Positions 1 to 9,729 of a stretch of DNA of 64,000 nt are shown here, piece by piece. The stretch spans positions 42,907,377 to 42,971,376 of the forward strand of contig OX381708.1 in NCBI GenBank assembly GCA_947462335.1. The letters are read 5' to 3'. A program made the translations under genes and the position numbers. A model generated the notes under the pieces. It saw nothing but the letters and a program-made list of their open reading frames with translations. It was not told where the DNA came from and did not search any database. How positions within the stretch are numbered: position 1 is the stretch's first letter; each line of letters starts with the position of its first letter. Source of the DNA: Harmothoe impar. Taxonomy: Eukaryota; Annelida; Polychaeta; Phyllodocida; Polynoidae.

Positions 1-752
1 GTCGGGGTGAGGGGAGTGTTATTGTAGGTGACAAACGCCGGGGCATGAGGCTGGCCCGGATAGTTGATGCTGTAAGTCTCCCAGGCGGTCGTAGGGCACG
101 CCGGAGAGTGAGGTATTCTTGGTAGTTGGAGGACTGTAGGAGTCGAACCTTGAGCTATAGTTTTAGATGACCTAATTAGCACTGCCAAGCCATTATCATT
201 AACAGTTATATCTTGTCTTAGCAGGGTATGAGGGCCCGTCCACAGTAGGGCTGAAGGTGTGAGCAGGTTGGACGCTCGTAGAAAAGAGAAGAAGCCGACT
301 GTGAGGGCTGCTTTTACCGGTAGTCCATGGTATGTGTCGCCCAGATATGTGCACACATTTATTACATCAGCAGGGGATAATGGGGGCGCTGGATTTGGTA
401 TGTGAGGGATGAGTCTATGGGCCCCTTTGGCCACAGTCTTGGCCTCTCTAGACATGAGAGCTGATGAGTCCCCACCTCTGTCCAGTATCCAAATCGAGGC
501 GCCTGATGTGTAGCATTTTCTAGATATGTTGCTTTTAAGTGTGTTGGCCAAATATTGCTGGTACAAGCAAGCATCCAGCATTGTAGGTTTTAATATATCT
601 ATGCCATAATGCACCGCGAAATTGAGGTACGTTGTGGCATGTGTTATTCTATTGTTCTGTGTCGACTGAGAGATGGCTGCATTGTATGATGTTATAGCTT
701 GTTGACCGAGGGGAAGGCCTGTAAGATATATTGCATGACATGAGTTTACAGG
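1..752 (-). CDS. Tyrosine recombinase domain of YR retrotransposon, partial
   Basis: An open frame of 250 codons runs from just after the RT/RNase H stop to the window edge, in the same frame as RT. The translation contains a helical N-terminal part and then FFSFLRASNLL, which matches the box around the first catalytic Arg of phage-integrase-type recombinases (plus-strand positions about 263-295). A beta-hairpin region with IRSSKT follows, consistent with the catalytic Lys segment. The C-terminal H-x-x-R and Tyr boxes would lie beyond position 1. The enzyme would integrate the circular cDNA. The start is unclear: there is no ATG at the beginning of the frame, so it may be reached by readthrough of the TAA at 753-755, by internal initiation at a downstream Met, or from a spliced transcript. 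Confidence 0.75.
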
Positions 753-3032
753 TTATATACGAGTGAAGAATGGGTGGGGGAGGGAGGGCTGCCTTTCCGT
801 CAGCCCCCTGAGTACTATCTGCCTATCTGCATACTTCTTCTTCTCTGGCTGGTGATATCTGCTAAGGGCGTCGGCCAGCGGTATCAGGGCTCCAGGTTTG
901 TGCCTGATCTCGATCTGGTGGTCTGCTATGGCGGCTTCCAGCCAAAGCTGCCTTGAGCACGCAGCCAGTGCCGGGTCCTTTGTTTTTCCAGATCTAAGTG
1001 ATGACGCAGACGCCATGTTGTCAGTGTAGACAACTATCTTCATGCCCACTGAAGACTCAGGAGTGAGAGTCCTATACGCCGTTACTATGTTGACGGCTTC
1101 AAGCTGTGTGATATTTGTATATCTACGGCAGTGGGGTGCATCATATGACAGCTTGTAGTAAGCAGTGTCTGTGTTGCCGCCGCCAGCATGCATAGACGAG
1201 TCACACTCCATCTTGAACTCCTGGAGGTCCGGGTTGAGGAGGTGGATACCATTCGACAGTTGAGCGTACTTTTGGAACCAGCGTATGTCAGCTTTGAAGG
1301 AGGTTGTGAGGGGTACTGTGCCAGTATCAGGGGTATTCCTCAGGGTCTCCAGAATTCTGCATATAAAGCGCCGGGCGTGTAACACGCACTTTGATACATG
1401 GACTAGTTTCCCCGCCAGGGACTGGATTTGCTTTTTAGTCGCTCTGTCTCTGGTAGACCACTGGAGGCATTCAGATAGTACTTCCTCCAGCTTTGGGCGT
1501 GGCACTGATAGTATCATCAGCGAGGTGTCGATATAGAAGCCCAACCACTCAAGGCTGATGGTCGGGGGCACACACTTGGCTTCAGCTAATTGGAGACCGA
1601 GTCTGTGGGCGAGTGACAGGAAGTCAGCATATGCTCTCTGTGCCTCCTCCAGGGTCTGCTCCACTCCCACAAAATCGTCCAGGTATGCTAATGTCCAGTG
1701 CCCGAGCTTTCTCATGAGGTATACCACAGCTGCCGTTGTGCGATGACATGCCATGCTGCTTAACCTGCAACCGAATGAAGGGCAGAGGTCAAGGTATATC
1801 TTGTCATCAAATGAGAATGCTAGTAGGGGCAGATCTCCCACGTCTATCCTGAGCTGGCGATAGGCGCGAGAGAGATCCGCCTTCCACAAGAACGAGGCGG
1901 GGCCGAGTGATCTTACTCTTGTGGCAAGATCTTCCACAGAGGGGAGCGTGTAGGGCCTGTGTTGACCTTCAAAACTGTTTTTCGTTATACCTGCATTCAC
2001 GCCTTGTCCCTCTGGGTATGACAGGTCTAATATCACCCTTCTCTCACTTGTTTGCTTTTTTGGCTGAGTCATGATGGGAGCGACATGAGTCCAGGGGTGG
2101 AATGGGACTTCAGTAAATGGGCCTAAGAGTGCACCCATTTCAAGTTCCTTAGCTATAAACTGCCTCACTTGCTGTGGGTATGCAGTTGCTGACGCGTGAT
2201 TTTCATGAGTGGAGACTGGGGGTTTATCAGCAGTGTAGCCTACCGGCCATCCATAGCGGAGGTAGTCACACACTTGGTAGTCATGGTAACCCTGCAGCTC
2301 CTGCTCCCAAACCTGCAAATTCAGACCCGACTTAAGAGTTATTCTTGCACCCAAGTGGTTTGGGAGTGCAGTGCGTGTCACAGATGAGTATAGCAGAGCA
2401 TGCTGAGGGAATTGGGCCCATTGTGTGCGTACCATTGTGGGCCAGTATCCTTTCTTAATCGGAGCAAATTGGTGTGGTGTGGGGCCTATATGAGGTACAG
2501 TTATCTCATTCGTGTAACCCATTTCCATGTCTTTTACTGCAGCACATGTGACCAGGTGATCGATGTCGTCTCTAGGTAGATAACAGTGAAACTCCGACAG
2601 ATCAGTGCTAGAGTCCAGGACCATGTTTGGTAGCTCCAGGTCCGAGTCACTCGCTATTTTGTAGAGCCTCTGTGTGCACAGTGAGGGGTTGGTATATGGG
2701 GTAGCATTTTGCTTACCAGACCAAGGCAGGGCCGAGTGACTTGATGTATCGGTGTTTTTACCAGCTGTGGCGGGCATTGCATTATGATGCAGGCTGTTGG
2801 TATCATTAGGCGCGGTATGCAGTCGGGGGGCATAGCTGTTGTCAGTGTCCATAGTTATCATACACTCACTGCCCAACCCCAGACTCTGTGGGGGGGCGGG
2901 GCAGATTGTGTCTCCTCCTGAGAGGTGTTTAAGGCCGGCGGGTACCGGCCTAGTACCGAAAGGATGTTGGTTGCTGATAGGTTTGGGGGGCACGCTTCCT
3001 GCACGCACATTTGGCATGGTTGTAGATAGCAT
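753..3032 (-). CDS. Reverse transcriptase / RNase H polyprotein of Ngaro-like element
   Basis: This is a 759-residue protein with no internal stop. Residues 1-280 are a poorly conserved linker. The RT domain spans about 290-560: KADLSRAYRQL at about 384-394 holds the first catalytic Asp, and YLDD at about 450-453 is the metal-binding box (Leu replaces the usual Met). RNase H spans about 600-725 with acidic residues near 611 (MECDSS), 645 (QLEAV), 671 (YTDN) and 721 (LADALSR). The fold order and the segment LAGKLVHVSKCVLHARRF are typical of DIRS/Ngaro RTs. The start Met lies inside the gag frame: the two frames overlap by 83 bp, with RT in the +1 frame relative to gag. It copies the element RNA into cDNA. 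All visible catalytic residues are intact. Confidence 0.93.
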   Translation of the reverse strand: MLSTTMPNVRAGSVPPKPISNQHPFGTRPVPAGLKHLSGGDTICPAPPQSLGLGSECMITMDTDNSYAPRLHTAPNDTNSLHHNAMPATAGKNTDTSSHSALPWSGKQNATPYTNPSLCTQRLYKIASDSDLELPNMVLDSSTDLSEFHCYLPRDDIDHLVTCAAVKDMEMGYTNEITVPHIGPTPHQFAPIKKGYWPTMVRTQWAQFPQHALLYSSVTRTALPNHLGARITLKSGLNLQVWEQELQGYHDYQVCDYLRYGWPVGYTADKPPVSTHENHASATAYPQQVRQFIAKELEMGALLGPFTEVPFHPWTHVAPIMTQPKKQTSERRVILDLSYPEGQGVNAGITKNSFEGQHRPYTLPSVEDLATRVRSLGPASFLWKADLSRAYRQLRIDVGDLPLLAFSFDDKIYLDLCPSFGCRLSSMACHRTTAAVVYLMRKLGHWTLAYLDDFVGVEQTLEEAQRAYADFLSLAHRLGLQLAEAKCVPPTISLEWLGFYIDTSLMILSVPRPKLEEVLSECLQWSTRDRATKKQIQSLAGKLVHVSKCVLHARRFICRILETLRNTPDTGTVPLTTSFKADIRWFQKYAQLSNGIHLLNPDLQEFKMECDSSMHAGGGNTDTAYYKLSYDAPHCRRYTNITQLEAVNIVTAYRTLTPESSVGMKIVVYTDNMASASSLRSGKTKDPALAACSRQLWLEAAIADHQIEIRHKPGALIPLADALSRYHQPEKKKYADRQIVLRGLTERQPSLPHPFFTRI

Positions 3033-4416
3033 TCAGGGTCTCACGGCAGTACTCACAGTGATGACCCTGCTGGGTGCCCGCCTCCATGTGACCATCCTGC
3101 TTTTGACATCCCTGCTGCATGTTGTATGCCGGGCATGGGACATCAATTCTGCCTGCAGCTGGCCTAACCTGTCGGCGGTTCCTATCATTGGCCTGATAAA
3201 ATGCGGCACCTTGTTGAGCGAGCTGAGCAGAGTTACTCTGGTTGGGGTCAGGGCCTTGATGTAGGCGGCCTGCCCTGAACCTGGATCCCTCTGAGCGCAG
3301 GTCATGGATGGCTGCGTCATCTGCCCAGGTGAGTCTACCATTTGCCACCCGTGTAAGCACCTCCTCCGACCATTGGCGGACTTGGCCCCATGCAAATTCA
3401 GCTGCGTCCTCTACCACCTGGTAAATGTGGACAGCAATCCTCGGTCTAGATGCCTCCGGGGTGATTGGGTCCCGCATTAATCTGAACAGACCGAACAAGT
3501 ACTCAGGGGGAGTGAGGGCAGCAAGGGTTGTCTTAACACATTGGGGGCCTCGCGTTATATAGTCGTGGGGGTGAGTTGGCCTACCTTTAATACCCGAGAG
3601 CTGATGGGCAGTGTTGGTTAACAATGCAGACACTTGTTGATTTACTCCAGGGTTGGCAGCGGCCTGAGCCGCGCATGTAGGCAGGAGTCCACCCGCAGCT
3701 GCTGGAGGGGCGGCAGCGGCGAGCAGACTGAAGATCTGAGCCTCCGGGTTGAGCGTAGACACAGGAGGGATGTGTTGGTATGCCATATTATACGGCTGAG
3801 GTACGTAGGGGAGAGGGCGATTACCAGCCGCCGAGCCTGCCGCGGCCGATGGCATCTTACCTCCCCCCGACGGACGCTGGTCTTGAAGGGCCGGGGTTGA
3901 CAGCGGTTGCTGCCCGGACGTAAACACCGGGGGAGGGCCGGCAGCAGGCGTAGTGACAGCCGGGGTAGTGACGGGCGCCCGGGACGCGTCGGCAGCAGGT
4001 GCAGACACCGGGGTCGCCACATTGACAGACGCAGGCATAGCTGCGGCAGTGACAGCTGTGACAGGGATGACAGCCGGGGGTGCTACTTGTTGGGTTGCCG
4101 GGATTACTCCGAGCACTGTAGTCACGCCTACGGCAGGTGTATCAGGTACAAGGACAGTCAATTTCTTAAGCATCGTTGAAGCCATTGTCTCCACAGAGCC
4201 AACACGATTCTCGAGAGTACCAACCCTTTTTTGAAGGTCAAGAGTCGCTGGATCTAGAGTTGGCTGCGGTGCGTCCGGCGTCCTTGGTGGTGACCGAGGT
4301 GTAGGGTCGGTCGCTGACTTCTTGCTTTTCGCCTTTTCAGTAGGTTTCTTGACCCTAGTAGATGCCCGTGTGGGTTCCACAGGCTTTGGGGTCTTTCTAG
4401 TCGACGGGGGAGCCAT
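2950..4416 (-). CDS. Gag-like protein of Ngaro-like element
   Basis: This 488-residue open frame lies directly upstream of RT. Residues 1-50 are strongly basic and Pro/Lys/Arg-rich; residues about 80-260 are Ala/Pro/Val/Thr-rich and low in complexity. The C-terminal 60 residues hold a Cys/His cluster (C-x8-C-x13-HHC-x2-C, then H-x2-C-x-C) that may bind nucleic acid. Its position and composition fit the gag protein that packages element RNA. I assign function from position and composition, not from recognisable homology. Most of the RT start region is read in a second frame here. Confidence 0.75.
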   Translation of the reverse strand: MAPPSTRKTPKPVEPTRASTRVKKPTEKAKSKKSATDPTPRSPPRTPDAPQPTLDPATLDLQKRVGTLENRVGSVETMASTMLKKLTVLVPDTPAVGVTTVLGVIPATQQVAPPAVIPVTAVTAAAMPASVNVATPVSAPAADASRAPVTTPAVTTPAAGPPPVFTSGQQPLSTPALQDQRPSGGGKMPSAAAGSAAGNRPLPYVPQPYNMAYQHIPPVSTLNPEAQIFSLLAAAAPPAAAGGLLPTCAAQAAANPGVNQQVSALLTNTAHQLSGIKGRPTHPHDYITRGPQCVKTTLAALTPPEYLFGLFRLMRDPITPEASRPRIAVHIYQVVEDAAEFAWGQVRQWSEEVLTRVANGRLTWADDAAIHDLRSEGSRFRAGRLHQGPDPNQSNSAQLAQQGAAFYQANDRNRRQVRPAAGRIDVPCPAYNMQQGCQKQDGHMEAGTQQGHHCEYCRETLNAIYNHAKCACRKRAPQTYQQPTSFRY

Positions 4417-4962
4417 GTTTAAGCTATTGTAGCTACCGTAGAGAGCTAATTTTAACTATAAATGCGAGAGAGAAAATATATCCAGCCCGTCGATGGCGAG
4501 AAGAAGTCAAAAGGAACGCTATGACGTCACGGGTTTAGTTCCTGGAGATCCGAGAGGGGGCGGTAGTGTAGTTTGGCGCCACCGCTGGGTAAAGTCTTTG
4601 AGGTTGAGTCTCCAGTCCTATACCATTACTCCACAACGCTAGCGTTATGGTCCAATGCGACATGTTCAGATTTAAGCAATATAGTTAGTGGTAAGGATAT
4701 ATGCATTTCATTAATGATGAGGACATTTTTACCAAATTAATGTATAATTATTGAGATTCACCATGTAATCAAGTACACTATTCATGTGACATTGTCCCAT
4801 GTCTGGAAAAGTATGTGAGAATCATGTAGGGTTGCAACTTGCTGCAAACTTAATGCACAGCTTGCCACAGCAAAAGCTGACAGTGTTAGCTTCCCTGCGG
4901 CAAGCTGTGCGGCAGATGCCGTGCAACAAGTGCCGCTAGTCCAACAGGCCCTTTATGTCAGG
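4417..4962. other. Element leader and AT-rich non-coding sequence
   Basis: This stretch lies upstream of gag. It probably contains the 5' untranslated region and perhaps the 5' terminal repeat of the YR element up to about 4,660, but no matching copy is visible because the 3' end lies outside the window. A short hairpin occurs at 4,856-4,912, where CACAGCTTGCC pairs with GGCAAGCTGTG. No gene seen. Confidence 0.4.
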
Positions 4963-5339
4963 CTAAAATGAGTAGTATATGGAAATGCATAACAAGTGCA
5001 GGACACTTATGTCAGACTAAAATGAGTAGTATATGGAAATGCATGACAAGTGCAGGACACTTATGTCAGACTAACATAAGTAGTATATGGTAAAGCATAA
5101 CAAGTGCAGGACACTTATGTTAGACTAACATAAGTAGTATATGGAAAAGCATAACAAGTGCAGGACACTTATGTCAGACTAACATTAGTAGTATATGGAA
5201 AAGCATAACAAGTGCAGGACACTTATGTTAGACTAACATAAGTAGTATATGGAAAAGCATAACAAGTGCAGGACACTTAGCCTATGTCAGACTAAAAGGA
5301 GTAGTATATGGAAATGCATGACAAGTGCAGGACACTTAT
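4963..5339 (+). repeat. 54-bp tandem repeat, about 7 copies
   Basis: The segment AGTAGTATATGG recurs at 4971, 5025, 5079, 5133, 5187, 5241 and 5300. The period is exactly 54 bp six times and 59 bp once, owing to a 5-bp insertion. Units share ACAAGTGCAGGACACTTATG. Divergence between units is low. A degenerate copy sits further on at about 5,540-5,598. Confidence 0.9.
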
Positions 5340-5598
5340 GGGGTGCAGAGGGGTCTCCCCGCAGGTGGGAAAGTCGCCAAAATTAAGGGCCTAAAGTCGG
5401 AAAGTCGCTTTTTTAGACTATTATTACTGTAGCCAAATTTGTCCAAAAGTCACTAGGTCGCTTAAATTATTGCACCAGGTCGAAAAGTCGCCTGGAAAAC
5501 AGCCCAGGTCGCCAGGTCGCCGAAAACCCCTATGCAGTCACACTTATGCCAATGTAAAGTAAGTAGTATATGGAAATGTATGCCATGTGCAGGAAAGC
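5340..5598. repeat. Insertion within the 54-bp array, plus outlying degenerate unit
   Basis: About 195 bp rich in the pentamer GTCGC (AAGTCGCC, AGGTCGCC) separates the main array from a diverged unit at 5,540-5,598, so this block probably inserted into the array. No target duplication is obvious. Confidence 0.45.
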
Positions 5599-6479
5599 TA
5601 TCCATTTGGGTTACCTTAGGTAGGCGCAAGCTTGGCACAAGTTAACACTAATTTGCTTAGTAGTCAAGGACTGAGAGTGGAAGCCCTTTCAACAAACTAA
5701 ACCTTTAGAGAATAACACTCAACCCCGCATGATGCACTGTGACCCCATCAGAATAAACGGCCATGGTGAGATCTCAAAACAGTTGACAAAGATATTGAAT
5801 ATTTATAGTGGTGGATGTGATGACAACGTAATGTTATACGATTGCACCAACACACCAAACTCTACCCTATGAGTGTGTTTGCTCTCAGGCCATTCATCGA
5901 CAAAGTCATAAATGGGTTACACAGGTCGAGGTCGGTTCACCTTTATGTCAGCAGATAATATAACATTCAAAGAGATTAAAACCACCTCGTTGTAAACCAT
6001 TTAAGTGCGACAGGTTGCTTTAATATACTTTTCCCTTGATCGTCATGATGCATTAATGGAGCCCGCTCGAGTGCTGCGTTCAAGCTTCATGCCAACTCTA
6101 CATTGTTGATACACTCCCAAAGCTTCGGCATGATGCGTAAATGAAGCCTTGGTGAGTCCCTCGGCAGTGCTGCATTCGTTGCATTATGGCAACCAAGGAC
6201 ACGGACATTAAAGTACCATGCGGCCTTTGAGGGGGTCAGCAATGAAAGGGAAGCCAACTCGAATTGTCACCCTTCATACCATACTCACATTGTATAATTC
6301 ACGCTTCCTGACGCCTCTGACGCTATTCCTGCACCTGGACAGCCAGTGGTTGCCCGGTGAATGCTCTGGGAGTTTGTCCAGAGTCAGAGGAGGGCCCTGA
6401 CCACGTGATTTCTGCTACACCGGGCATCCTAAGATGGACATGTGTCTGTTTGCTTAACCTCTTGGTCAGAATAACCTTG
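5599..6479. repeat. Non-coding sequence with a degenerate GGCATGATG-family repeat
   Basis: Positions about 6,040-6,227 resemble 54,325-54,508. Both carry a CATGCCAA block, then TTCGGCATGATG, an AATGAAGC block and a terminal CCTTTGAGGG or CTTAAAGGG. No convincing coding sequence is seen in the rest. Confidence 0.45.
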
Positions 6480-6735
6480 GGATCAAAGACCTGTCCCCCG
6501 CTGCTCCCGGCCGCCGCCCAAGTCAACACACGCCGCCCGCCGGGTCCATTACTACCGACCGGCGGCGTTTTTAACCCGCCCTAATATCGCTCAATATTTC
6601 AAACTCTGCAAACACGGCCTGTGTCGTCTGCCAATATGGCCGCCGACATGACCCTACATGACGGTTTGCGCAGCTCCAGTGGCGACCGGCAGGTCGTGCG
6701 AAGCGGTCGGAGGAGGCGAGGTGGTGGGTGGGGGG
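6480..6735. promoter_or_regulatory. CpG-rich island
   Basis: A locally GC- and CpG-rich block (many CCGCC, GGCGGC and CGG trimers) stands out from its AT-rich surroundings. It includes AATATGGCCGCC at about 6,633, close to the YY1 site found at many animal start sites. It could be a promoter or a non-coding first exon, possibly of the plus-strand gene at 17.9 kb, but no transcript evidence is visible. Confidence 0.3.
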
Positions 6736-7554
6736 GGAAGTCAGCATATTTCCCTATAGTGTAGGGATGTCACATTAATGCATTAGGATTTAGATCTACA
6801 ATGAAAGTAGCTATAGATCTACAATGAAAGGGAAAAATGAAGGGGGGGGGGGTAATTCAATTTCTGGACTGTGGTTGTATAAGGGCAAGGAGCTCACCCT
6901 ATGTTCCCGCCAATAAACAAGCTAAACTCAAAAAGTTTTATTTCATCTGGTAGAAACATCCCTCATGCCTGAAATTTCAGGACTACACTCTCGAAGGGAA
7001 TTGATGATATGTATAATAGATAGGAGGCAATATATACTGTACTGTCGGTATTATTGTATTACTATAGTTTTTATGACCTTTATGACCTGTTCCCTTGCTG
7101 ACTGCTACAGCCTACTAGGTGTGTTCGAAATGAAATACAAGCATGCGGGAGAAGCTATTGGTATTTTATCATTCCGTTAATTAAGTTTACAAGAGGAAGC
7201 GGAAATTCATCGATCAGTGAATAATTGATTTGTAAGACATACCGGGCATATGCAGTAGGAAACGATGTATCCCTATGGGTCCAAGCTATACACAATGTTG
7301 ATTAAAAATATTACAATATAGAGTACAGATAAAACACAGAAAGTCATGCTACCTCAGCTAAATCTACATCTCTGTACAGGCTCTTTGCCTCCAAGACAGG
7401 TGTGAAAGTTGTTAGATGATTTACCAAAGACTTTTTAGTATTCGTACTAACTGACTCTGCCAAATTGGTTTCATAAGGGAAAAGGTATTCTAAAGTACAA
7501 GTATACTTACTACAATCAAAATGGTATACACTGAAAACCCAGAGCCAGGAGCCT
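6736..7554. other. Non-coding, nothing recognised
   Basis: AT-rich sequence with a G-run near 6,841. No gene or clear repeat was seen. Confidence 0.5.
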
Positions 7555-8140
7555 AGTCATTATGACGACCTAGGTAGTCATAATGAATAATGGCAGATGG
7601 AGTGGAGAATGGTGTATGAATATAGTCTCTAATTAGTTCACTTCTTAATGAGAGACATCCTTTTCACATATTTGGTGTAGTCTTGATTGAACTAAGTAGC
7701 ATTACTTGTTATAAATAAGTTGCCAACGGGTGAGAATGATGGCCCCAAAGGTATAGAGACCACTCTGCTCCCTGTCACCAGTGTATATCTCAAGACAGAT
7801 ATAGTTATGCAAAATGTTAAAACCAGGTGGCAGTAGTGTGCCATAAGTAGCAAGTGAGGAATATAATTATGTACCATAGGGTAGTCATTGGGACAACCTA
7901 GGACTTGAGAGTTGTCACTACCGATGACATTAGGTCTTCAAATGGACAATACATAAATTAACAACCTTAAGGTAGTCATTTTGACAACCTAAATATTGTG
8001 ACTACCTAAGGTCGTCATTATGACAACTTTGGTCTGAATGGCTCAGATGGGTAGTCACAATGACGACCTAAGGTTGTCACTTTGACTACCTAAAGTTGTC
8101 AGTTTTGGCATTGTCAAAATGACGACCCTGAGGTTTTCAG
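7555..8140. repeat. Foldback array of TAGTCATNNTGAC motifs
   Basis: Alternating forward and inverted copies of a 20-22 bp motif of the form AGGTAGTCATTTTGACAACC occur at 7,560-7,585 and at least six times in 7,880-8,140. Neighbouring copies can pair, as TCATTATGAC does with GTCATAATGA. A MITE or decayed palindromic element is the likeliest explanation. Confidence 0.6.
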
Positions 8141-9207
8141 TGTAGTCTCTCTGATTTGATTGATGACACCGTATAGTATAGTCTGTCATAAGGTCGATAA
8201 GGTTTTATGCGTTAAAGTTTTAAAATGCCACACCTCACCATGAGGTGCCCAGAGGATAATAAATGAAAACACTTCAAGCTCCCCGAAAGAACCACTGTTA
8301 CTACAGACTATTCTTCACACACAGACGGTCGGTATCACCAAAACCCCTGCTTCATTTTGATACGGGGGAAATTGAGGGAATGGCGTGGGAGCGAATAGAA
8401 TATGAAAACTAAAGAGCGATATTGTCTATATGTGTTAGATAGACTACACCTGGACACGGTTCTTCCATATACCCACTGCCCCACAGGGTCAAGACGAGGT
8501 ATCATACAGTATGCAACATAACCAAGGTGCGAATCCTTTGTCTTAGCCAATCACCGTGGGTTAATTAAAGTCATGAATGCATCGAAGACAAAACGACAAG
8601 AGCTAGGGCCTGTACTAATCTCTTTCACCTGTCAGAACTGCTATTGTTTTTATAGCAATGTAGGACCCATAATCAAAACATACAGGCCTCATCGCCTTTG
8701 GAAACCATACAACAGTTATGACAAGTCTGTGGTATTTGGCATACGTGTCAAGTCTGAATTAGAAATTCCGCGCTGAATATGAGACACTGGGTAATTGGCC
8801 GCTTATCAACTTTAAGGTTCTAGCGGTGGGAGCCAGACCGCATGGATATTCCGTGGGGAACCTCATTTATTAGTAACACCAAGTGTATGGCCAAGCCGAA
8901 ATCACAAACGCTCTGACAATTTCTCTCGTGTTTGTGTCAACAGGAGTATGAGGGTTCTTCTATAGCCTACACTGTCTGCAGTCCCGGGAGAGGTATAAAT
9001 AGCCGCCAGCTTGTTAGTTCGGGTACTAACCCTGACGCTATGGGGTTGTGTAGATAGAAGAGGAAGACAGTTAACTTATAGGCATGATGACGCAATTCAA
9101 CCTCCTTGTAACCTCACTATTCCGCATTAGCTAGATGATCACTGTACAGCGCCATCTTGTCTGGTACCAGTGCTATTTCCTCTGCTAACTATAGAAGCCT
9201 GCTGCTT
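8141..9207. other. Non-coding, nothing recognised
   Basis: Short open frames here have no recognisable features. No repeat is evident apart from ordinary AT-rich sequence. Confidence 0.5.
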
Positions 9208-9729
9208 AGCTGAAGCTGGTTCCTGTCATGACCGAAATTTGGTGTTTTAGGGGTCATAAACCTTTCAGGTATAGGCCTCTATTGTGGGTCCTTAGTTCAC
9301 CTGTTGAGATTGCAATTTTGGCAATTTTGTTCACACACAATTTTAAGATGTATTTTGGTAGGTCAAAAAATGTGATAGTATACAACTCGGTTGTAAAGAT
9401 CCTTGACACCTAAAATCTAAGATTTAAAATGATTTTGTATTGTTGCATTGGGTTTTCTTTGTAAATAATATTACTATTTCTTACCAACTATAAAACCATT
9501 ATATACTATCACAATTTTTGACCTACCAAAAATATATGTTGAAATTATGTGTGAACAAAAATGACTAGACATGGATTTGAACTCATGACCCATTGATTGG
9601 TAGGCCAGAGTCCTAACCACTCCCCCAATCTGAACAGTTGACCTAAGGACCCACAATAGAGGGCTATAAGTGAAAGGTTTATGACCCCTAAAACTCCGAT
9701 TTTGGACATGACAGGAACCAGCTTCAGCT
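9208..9729. repeat. Foldback element with about 200-bp inverted arms
   Basis: Left arm 9,208-9,400 and right arm 9,484-9,729 are inverted copies. Both begin at their outer ends with AGCTGAAGCTGGTTCCTGTC and share CTATTGTGGGTCCTTAG and TTTTGGTAGGTCAAAAA. About 83 bp separates the arms. The right arm carries an extra tRNA-like block that the left arm lacks. This is either a long-TIR element or two copies of one SINE-like repeat inserted head to head. Confidence 0.85.
9569..9634 (-). repeat. tRNA-like (SINE head or tRNA pseudogene) segment
   Basis: On the minus strand an A-box-like GAGTGGTTAGGACTCTGG is followed about 30 bp later by a B-box-like GAGTTCAAATCC. The anticodon and acceptor stems do not pair well, so this is not a working tRNA gene. 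It looks like the pol III head of a tRNA-derived SINE. Confidence 0.55.

Larger units (their letters stand above)
1..4416 (-). mobile_element. Ngaro/DIRS-type tyrosine-recombinase retrotransposon (partial, 3' end cut by window)
   Basis: Three long open frames follow each other on the minus strand: a gag-like protein, reverse transcriptase plus RNase H, then a tyrosine recombinase. This order, with no DDE integrase, no protease and no methyltransferase domain after RNase H, is that of Ngaro-like YR retrotransposons rather than Gypsy or DIRS1 proper. These families integrate through a tyrosine recombinase, so no target duplication is expected. The gag and RT frames have no internal stop, so the copy looks young. 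The left end lies outside the window and the 5' terminal repeat upstream of gag could not be delimited by eye. Confidence 0.85.
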
